In this document: positions 63,277 to 64,000 of the stretch, one piece after another
Layout: each line of letters opens with the position of its first letter
How positions within the stretch are numbered: the stretch's first letter is position 1
Assembly: GCF_011059145.1 (NCBI RefSeq)
Contig: NZ_JAALLT010000002.1
Location: forward strand, 496,001 to 560,000
Direction: 5' to 3'
Length of the DNA: 64,000 nucleotides
Source: Halalkalibaculum roseum
Lineage (GTDB): Bacteria; Bacteroidota; Rhodothermia; Balneolales; Balneolaceae
Translations under genes and position numbers: made by a program
The notes under the pieces: model-generated
Seen by the model: the letters and a program-made list of their open reading frames with translations, nothing else
Told to the model about the DNA's origin: nothing
Databases searched by the model: none

Positions 63277-64000
63277 TTGCTAGGTTCATTAAAAAAACTT
63301 AACAGCTACTTTAAGAAGTATAGGGGTACCATCATACTGGGATCCATATTTCTGACGGCAGCCAATTTTTTCCTTGTCTGGATCCCGGTACTCATCCGTA
63401 GAACCATGGATGAAGTCGGTGCTTTCGAGAAAGGTTTGGATACCGACTTTTCCTCCTTATATAATGTTTTGTTTGACAGCCAGGCCTCATGGATACTGGC
63501 TAAAAACTCGCTCTTCCTGGTAGGCACGGTTCTAGCCTACGGAATACTTCTTTTTGCAACCCGGCAGACCCTCATCGTTACCTCTCGGAAAATTGAATTT
63601 GATCTGCGCAACGATATTTTCGACAAGCTCCTAAAACTACCACAGCGTTTTTACAGCAAGTACTCCTCAGGTGAAGTTTATATCAGGGCAACGGAAGATG
63701 TGGGCAAGGTAAGGGAGTATTTTGGACCTGCCTACATGTATACGGTTAATACCATTACCCGTGCCGGTTTTATCATAACCATGATGATCATTGTAAGTCC
63801 TGAGCTTACTTTCTGGGCACTGCTGCCACTGCCTTTCCTATCGGCATTTGCGTACTGGGTGAGTGGGTATATAAACGACTATTCAAGAATTATTCAGGAA
63901 CAGTATTCTACTATTGCAGGTAGGGCTAAGGAGTCATTTTCCAGCATAAGATTGATTAAGGCTTATAATCGGGAAGAATATGAGCAGGGTCGCTTTGAGA
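63277..64000 (+). CDS. ABC transporter, exporter type, N-terminal part (cut by window edge)
   Basis: Frame runs off the window. The only start codon before the first helix is TTG at 63277, 41 bases after the previous stop. SYFKKYRGTIILGSIFLTAANFFLVWIPVLIRR is the first helix, followed by EFDLRNDIFDKLLKLPQRFYSKYSSGEVYIRATEDVGKVREYFG, typical of MsbA/LmrA-like transmembrane domains. The nucleotide-binding domain must lie downstream. Probable lipid or drug exporter. Confidence 0.85.
   Translation, partial: MLGSLKKLNSYFKKYRGTIILGSIFLTAANFFLVWIPVLIRRTMDEVGAFEKGLDTDFSSLYNVLFDSQASWILAKNSLFLVGTVLAYGILLFATRQTLIVTSRKIEFDLRNDIFDKLLKLPQRFYSKYSSGEVYIRATEDVGKVREYFGPAYMYTVNTITRAGFIITMMIIVSPELTFWALLPLPFLSAFAYWVSGYINDYSRIIQEQYSTIAGRAKESFSSIRLIKAYNREEYEQGRFE

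Noticed and set aside
1-64000. tRNA or rRNA genes
   Set aside because: Intergenic gaps were read for T-loop GTTCGANTC patterns and for rRNA motifs; nothing convincing was found.

Overview
The window looks like chromosomal DNA of a Gram-negative member of the Bacteroidota/Rhodothermota-Balneolota group. Evidence: two tandem PorV/PorQ-type outer-membrane proteins beside a secreted propeller with a FlgD/sorting-type tail, a CrtC-type carotenoid tailoring locus, a two-subunit 2-oxoglutarate:ferredoxin oxidoreductase, a CreD-type locus and many genes without a clear Shine-Dalgarno. Balneolota is my best guess; it rests on gene content, not on a marker-gene tree. No rRNA, tRNA, prophage, transposase or CRISPR array was recognised.

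Layout. 1-1.9 kb: end of rseP, then psd-pssA (phosphatidylethanolamine synthesis). 1.97-5.5 kb (minus): secreted beta-propeller plus two PorV/PorQ-like barrels. 5.6-13.8 kb (plus): a complete tryptophan operon, trpL-trpE-trpS-trpG-trpD-trpC-trpF-trpB-trpA, headed by a leader-peptide attenuator whose competing hairpins can be read base by base. 13.8-19.5 kb: a lipoprotein gene and the biotin genes bioF, an esterase, bioC, bioD and bioA (bioB is apart at 36.2-37.2 kb). 19.6-22.6 kb: korA-korB. 22.6-32 kb: mixed accessory genes (ATP-grasp, AsmA-like, DUF1080, a HExxH protein, CPBP protease, lipoprotein, barrel, Q/M-rich secreted protein, DinB) and a noncoding gap with three DnaA-box-like repeats. 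32-35.1 kb (minus): a CreD-type envelope locus with its own winged-helix regulator and two nearly identical 19-bp candidate operators. 35-42.2 kb: NmrA-like protein, bioB, esterase, response regulator, CBS protein, trmH and an M28 peptidase, with heptanucleotide repeats in the gaps. 42.3-45.7 kb (minus): M23 peptidase, hprK, hpf and xerC. 45.7-48.8 kb: glycosyltransferase, CrtC-like hydratase and acyltransferase, plausibly carotenoid glycosyl-ester tailoring. 48.9-58.9 kb: methyltransferases, FKBP, DUF2914, CoA-binding protein, YajQ, DUF971, an AADC-SDR-Rieske operon and endonuclease V. 59-64 kb: two FAD oxidoreductases, an AtuA-like protein and the start of an ABC exporter.

The strongest regulatory observations are the complete trp attenuator, which also places trpS under control of tRNA-Trp charging, and the paired operators of the CreD-type locus. 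The most unusual sequence pattern is a set of different short-period (mostly 7-nt) degenerate repeats that begin at or within a few bases of stop codons (bioB, trmH, M28 peptidase, O-methyltransferase, yajQ). I saw no clear novel defence or mobile system.
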